Source: Prochlorococcus marinus XMU1406
Lineage (GTDB): Bacteria > Cyanobacteriota > Cyanobacteriia > PCC-6307 > Cyanobiaceae
Assembly: GCF_017696055.1 (NCBI RefSeq)
Contig: NZ_JAAORG010000001.1
Location: 372,001 to 436,000, forward strand
Length of the DNA stretch: 64,000 bases
Reading direction: 5' to 3'
The translations under genes were made by a program, and so were the position numbers. The notes under the pieces are model-generated. The model made no database searches. It was given only the letters and a program-made list of their open reading frames with translations, and had not been told where the DNA came from. Position 1 is the first letter of the stretch, and each line of letters opens with the position of its first letter. This document shows positions 61,516-64,000 of this stretch, piece by piece.

Positions 61516-62355
61516 ATGAGACATTTTGCAGATCTTTTGTTAAATAAAAATAATTCCAAGGGTAATGATCAAGTTCCTTTTATTCAGAGAAGAAGAGGAA
61601 TTGAAATAAAGTCTTCACGTGAAATAAATTTGATGAAAAAATCTAGCAGGATTGTAGCAACTGTTTTGAGGGAAATTAATGACTTAATTAAACCTGGAAT
61701 GAGTACTAAAGATTTAGATGATTTTGCAGAAAAGAGGATAAGAAGTTTTGGAGCTGTGCCAAGTTTTAAGGGCTACCATGGTTTCCCTTCAAGTATTTGT
61801 TCAAGTATCAATAATGAGGTAGTTCATGGAATACCAAATAAAAATAAAATAATTAAAAATGGTGACTTAGTTAAAATTGATACAGGAGCATATTTAGATG
61901 GCTTCCATGGAGATAGTTGTATATCAATTTGTGTGGGAGAAGTTAGTCCAAAGGCTCAAAATCTTAGTGATGTAGCCTATAAAGCATTGTATGCAGGGCT
62001 TTCGAAAATCAGAGCAGGGAATACACTTTTAGATGTAGCTGGGGAAATCGAAGATATTGTTTTAAAAAATGGTTTTAGTGTTGTGGAAGACTATACAGGT
62101 CATGGAGTAGGAAGAAATCTTCATGAAGAACCATCTGTATTTAATTTTCGGACCAAAGAATTGCCCAACGTCGTCCTTCGTGAAGGAATGACATTAGCTG
62201 TGGAACCTATTGTTAATGAAGGGACTAAATTTTGCAAAACATTAAATGATAAATGGACCGTAATAACAAAAGATGGAAAATTATCGGCTCAATGGGAGCA
62301 TACAATAGTTGTTTTAAAAGATGGTATTGAAATATTGACAGATAGAGATTTCTAG
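61516..62355 (+). CDS. map: Methionine aminopeptidase
   Basis: Removes the initiator methionine from nascent proteins with a two-metal site. The 279 residues have the pita-bread fold with GYHGFPSSICSSINNEVVHG near 90-109, Asp ligands in KIDTGAYLDGFHGDSC, His ligand in DYTGHGVGRNLHEEPSVFN, and Glu ligands in LAVEPIVNEG and SAQWEHTIVV. It has a short amino extension of about 25 residues compared with E. coli Map. It is convergent with the SDR at 62.4 kb. Confidence 0.96.
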   Translation: MRHFADLLLNKNNSKGNDQVPFIQRRRGIEIKSSREINLMKKSSRIVATVLREINDLIKPGMSTKDLDDFAEKRIRSFGAVPSFKGYHGFPSSICSSINNEVVHGIPNKNKIIKNGDLVKIDTGAYLDGFHGDSCISICVGEVSPKAQNLSDVAYKALYAGLSKIRAGNTLLDVAGEIEDIVLKNGFSVVEDYTGHGVGRNLHEEPSVFNFRTKELPNVVLREGMTLAVEPIVNEGTKFCKTLNDKWTVITKDGKLSAQWEHTIVVLKDGIEILTDRDF

Positions 62356-62358
62356 ACA

Positions 62359-63105
62359 CTATGATTTGTACTTGTAGATAATTTGACAATACAAAAAATT
62401 AAAAAACTCTTTCAATGGAAAAACTATGTAGGTAAGAGGGTTAGGACTAACTATTATTAAATATTTTTTTGAATTGGCTAAATTATAAATTTTTTTAGAA
62501 ACAAATTTGGGACTCATTATTCCGATGGGATTTAGTTCTGATTTAAAAGGCCCTAAGATGATTTTTTTTATTATTAATTTGTTCTTTGTATTTTGATCCA
62601 GAAGATTTTTTTTGAAAGAAACTAATTGACCAATAAGGGATTTACTAATCTCATATGAAGGATTTAGGGCTGGGAATATTTCTGCTTCAGATGTGTTTAT
62701 CCAAATCTCTTTTTTTATTAATGAATCATTGGTTAGAGCAATATCTTCAAATAAATTTAAAAATTTGAATTTGCTTAATGCATTTATCTCTATTGAGTTT
62801 TCATAATTGGAATTTGCTCTACTCAAATCATAGATACCATGGTTCAAAATTAAAATGTCTATCTTTTCTAATTGTTTTTTTAATAAAGCCTCTTTCCCAC
62901 ATTCCCATTTAATCCATTCGTTTGGAGATTCAAGATTTATTTCATAATTAGTTTTACTATGAGTAAATCCAATCACTTTATATCCTTTTTGACGAAACAA
63001 CTTTGTTAATTCTTTCCCTAGCGCACCTGAGGCTCCAGTAATTCCTATAGTTTTTTCGTTGTTGGGTGAATTTATCATTTTGCTTGATTTTTTATGAGAT
63101 ACCAA
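62359..63105 (-). CDS. SDR-type oxidoreductase
   Basis: Predicted NAD(P)-binding SDR of 248 residues. The Rossmann motif is GITGASGALGKELTK near 21-35, followed by NHGIYD near 90-95 and a catalytic-type YxxxK in PSYEISKSLIG. The amino end before the motif is a short basic stretch, and the end YKS is hydrophilic. The late PLTYIVFPLKEFFNFLY segment is more hydrophobic than in most SDRs. The substrate is unknown. Confidence 0.8.
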   Translation of the reverse strand: MVSHKKSSKMINSPNNEKTIGITGASGALGKELTKLFRQKGYKVIGFTHSKTNYEINLESPNEWIKWECGKEALLKKQLEKIDILILNHGIYDLSRANSNYENSIEINALSKFKFLNLFEDIALTNDSLIKKEIWINTSEAEIFPALNPSYEISKSLIGQLVSFKKNLLDQNTKNKLIIKKIILGPFKSELNPIGIMSPKFVSKKIYNLANSKKYLIIVSPNPLTYIVFPLKEFFNFLYCQIIYKYKS

Positions 63106-63234
63106 AGAATTAAAATAAATTTACCAAAAAAAAGAATATTTATTTTTTTATTTGGTTAAAACTCATAAATAAATATTTGTTTAGTTCTGAAAAAAATATT
63201 ATCTTGAACCTATTGATAAATAATTTTACTAATT

Positions 63235-64000
63235 ATGAGCGATATATTATTAATTGGTTCATGTGAGCCATTTAGTGGTAAGTCTGCAATGGTTCTTGGG
63301 ATAGCAAAAAAACTTTTACAGAAGAAAAAAAAAGTACGTATAGGAAAACCGCTAGCAACATGTATTGAACTTACTAATCTTCCTTCAATGTCTTATGAAG
63401 GATTAATAGATGATGATGTCAAGTTTATTGGATCAACTTTAAATATCGAAGAGGAGAATTTAATTTCTTCAGTAGGATTATTGGATAATATTTCAGCTGA
63501 AAAAAGAATCTTCAATAAAGACTTACTCCCAGGAAAAGGTTTTGATCAGATTGAAGAATTGGTTAATGATGATTTTGAAGGCCTGAATATTTTAGAGGCA
63601 GCTGGAAGTCTTCATGAAGGTATGATTTATGGCTTAAGTCTGCAACAACTAGCAAAGGATTTAGATGCGAAAGTTTTAATTGTGAATTTATGGGAAGATT
63701 GTAAAAGTGTGGATGCATTACTTGATGCGAAAAAACAATTGGGTGAGAAATTGGCTGGAGTTGTATTGAACGGAGTTTTGCCGCAAGAAGTCGAAAAAGT
63801 TAAAAATGAAATAGTCCCTTCTCTTAAAGATCTTGATATTGAAGTTTTTGGGGTGATGCCTAAATCACCACTTCTAAGAAGTGTCACCGTCGGTGAGCTT
63901 GTAAGAAGACTAGATGCCCAAGTGATTTGTTGTCCTGAAAAAGATCAATTACTTGTTGAGACATTAAGTATTGGTGCAATGGGGGTGAATTCTGCAATGG
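63235..64000 (+). CDS. BioD-like/DRTGG-domain (phosphotransacetylase-family) protein, partial
   Basis: The gene starts at ATG 63235 and runs off the window after 255 codons. The amino end ILLIGSCEPFSGKSAMVLGI carries a P-loop (GSCEPFSGKSAM) of the dethiobiotin-synthetase fold. KVRIGKPLATC and AKVLIVNLWEDCKSVDALLD continue the domain. SPLLRSVTVGELVRRLDAQV then begins what looks like a DRTGG domain. Members occur in cyanobacteria as phosphotransacetylase-family proteins of unclear function. Confidence 0.8.
   Translation, partial: MSDILLIGSCEPFSGKSAMVLGIAKKLLQKKKKVRIGKPLATCIELTNLPSMSYEGLIDDDVKFIGSTLNIEEENLISSVGLLDNISAEKRIFNKDLLPGKGFDQIEELVNDDFEGLNILEAAGSLHEGMIYGLSLQQLAKDLDAKVLIVNLWEDCKSVDALLDAKKQLGEKLAGVVLNGVLPQEVEKVKNEIVPSLKDLDIEVFGVMPKSPLLRSVTVGELVRRLDAQVICCPEKDQLLVETLSIGAMGVNSAM

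Overview
The window is a stretch of chromosome from a high-light-adapted Prochlorococcus (MED4/MIT9312/AS9601-like) or a very close relative. The DNA is strongly AT-rich and genes are packed with gaps of tens of bases. It carries oxygenic-photosynthesis genes (psaF, psaJ, petA, petC, a petP-like gene, ndhB, chlG, menG, a high-light-inducible protein) together with many conserved picocyanobacterial hypothetical proteins. I see no insertion sequence, prophage, integrase, CRISPR array or rRNA operon. No gap longer than 300 bases remains once the small genes below are counted.

Layout. 1-11.7 kb: rpsD, yidD, a glutaredoxin-like gene, murE, an SDR, a class V aminotransferase, an ArsM-like methyltransferase, a DUF4278 protein with two palindromes upstream, nfu, mqo, lepA, an orphan DppC-like permease and a SpoU methyltransferase. 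11.8-14.9 kb is the most accessory-like part: a DCC thiol protein, a TIGR03643 protein, a DUF2256 zinc-ribbon peptide and a photolyase-related protein in one compact cluster, then two tiny hypothetical genes. 14.9-24.3 kb: rsmB, a class A PBP, chlG, a petP-like gene, hisF, menG, a DUF721 protein, birA, an ABC ATPase and ndhB. 24.5-30.5 kb: topA, a repeat lipoprotein, DUF2232, a CobT-like protein and an orphan substrate-binding lipoprotein in one orientation. 30.4-38 kb: an aldo/keto reductase, riboflavin synthase, AbrB, and the aa3 oxidase genes ctaCDE divergent from heme A synthesis genes ctaAB. 38-42.3 kb: a two-gene ABC exporter, a repeat-rich acidic protein and a groEL with a repeat tail. 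42.4-50 kb: fabG, ispD, LD-carboxypeptidase, ubiA-type prenyltransferase, ppx, a RodZ-like protein, cobM and lgt. 50-56 kb: petA-petC, DUF3067, tatC, an NFACT protein, gmk and psaF-psaJ. 56-64 kb: tsaD, hli, nhaP, gltX, tRNA-Asp, tRNA-Trp, rplS, map, an SDR and the start of a BioD-like/DRTGG gene cut by the window edge.

Functional themes. Respiratory oxidase and its heme A supply are encoded back to back. Electron transport is represented by petCA, a petP-like gene, psaFJ, ndhB, chlG and menG; PetC carries a twin-arginine signal and tatC lies about 0.4 kb from it. Three separate coding regions carry in-frame DNA repeats (lipoprotein, acidic protein, GroEL tail). No clear undescribed defence-like system is present. 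The best leads are the photolyase-related cluster, whose enzyme appears to lack three of the four iron-sulfur ligands of FeS-type bacterial photolyases, the paired palindromes before the DUF4278 gene, a 9-G tract in menG, and several unnamed small membrane or soluble proteins.
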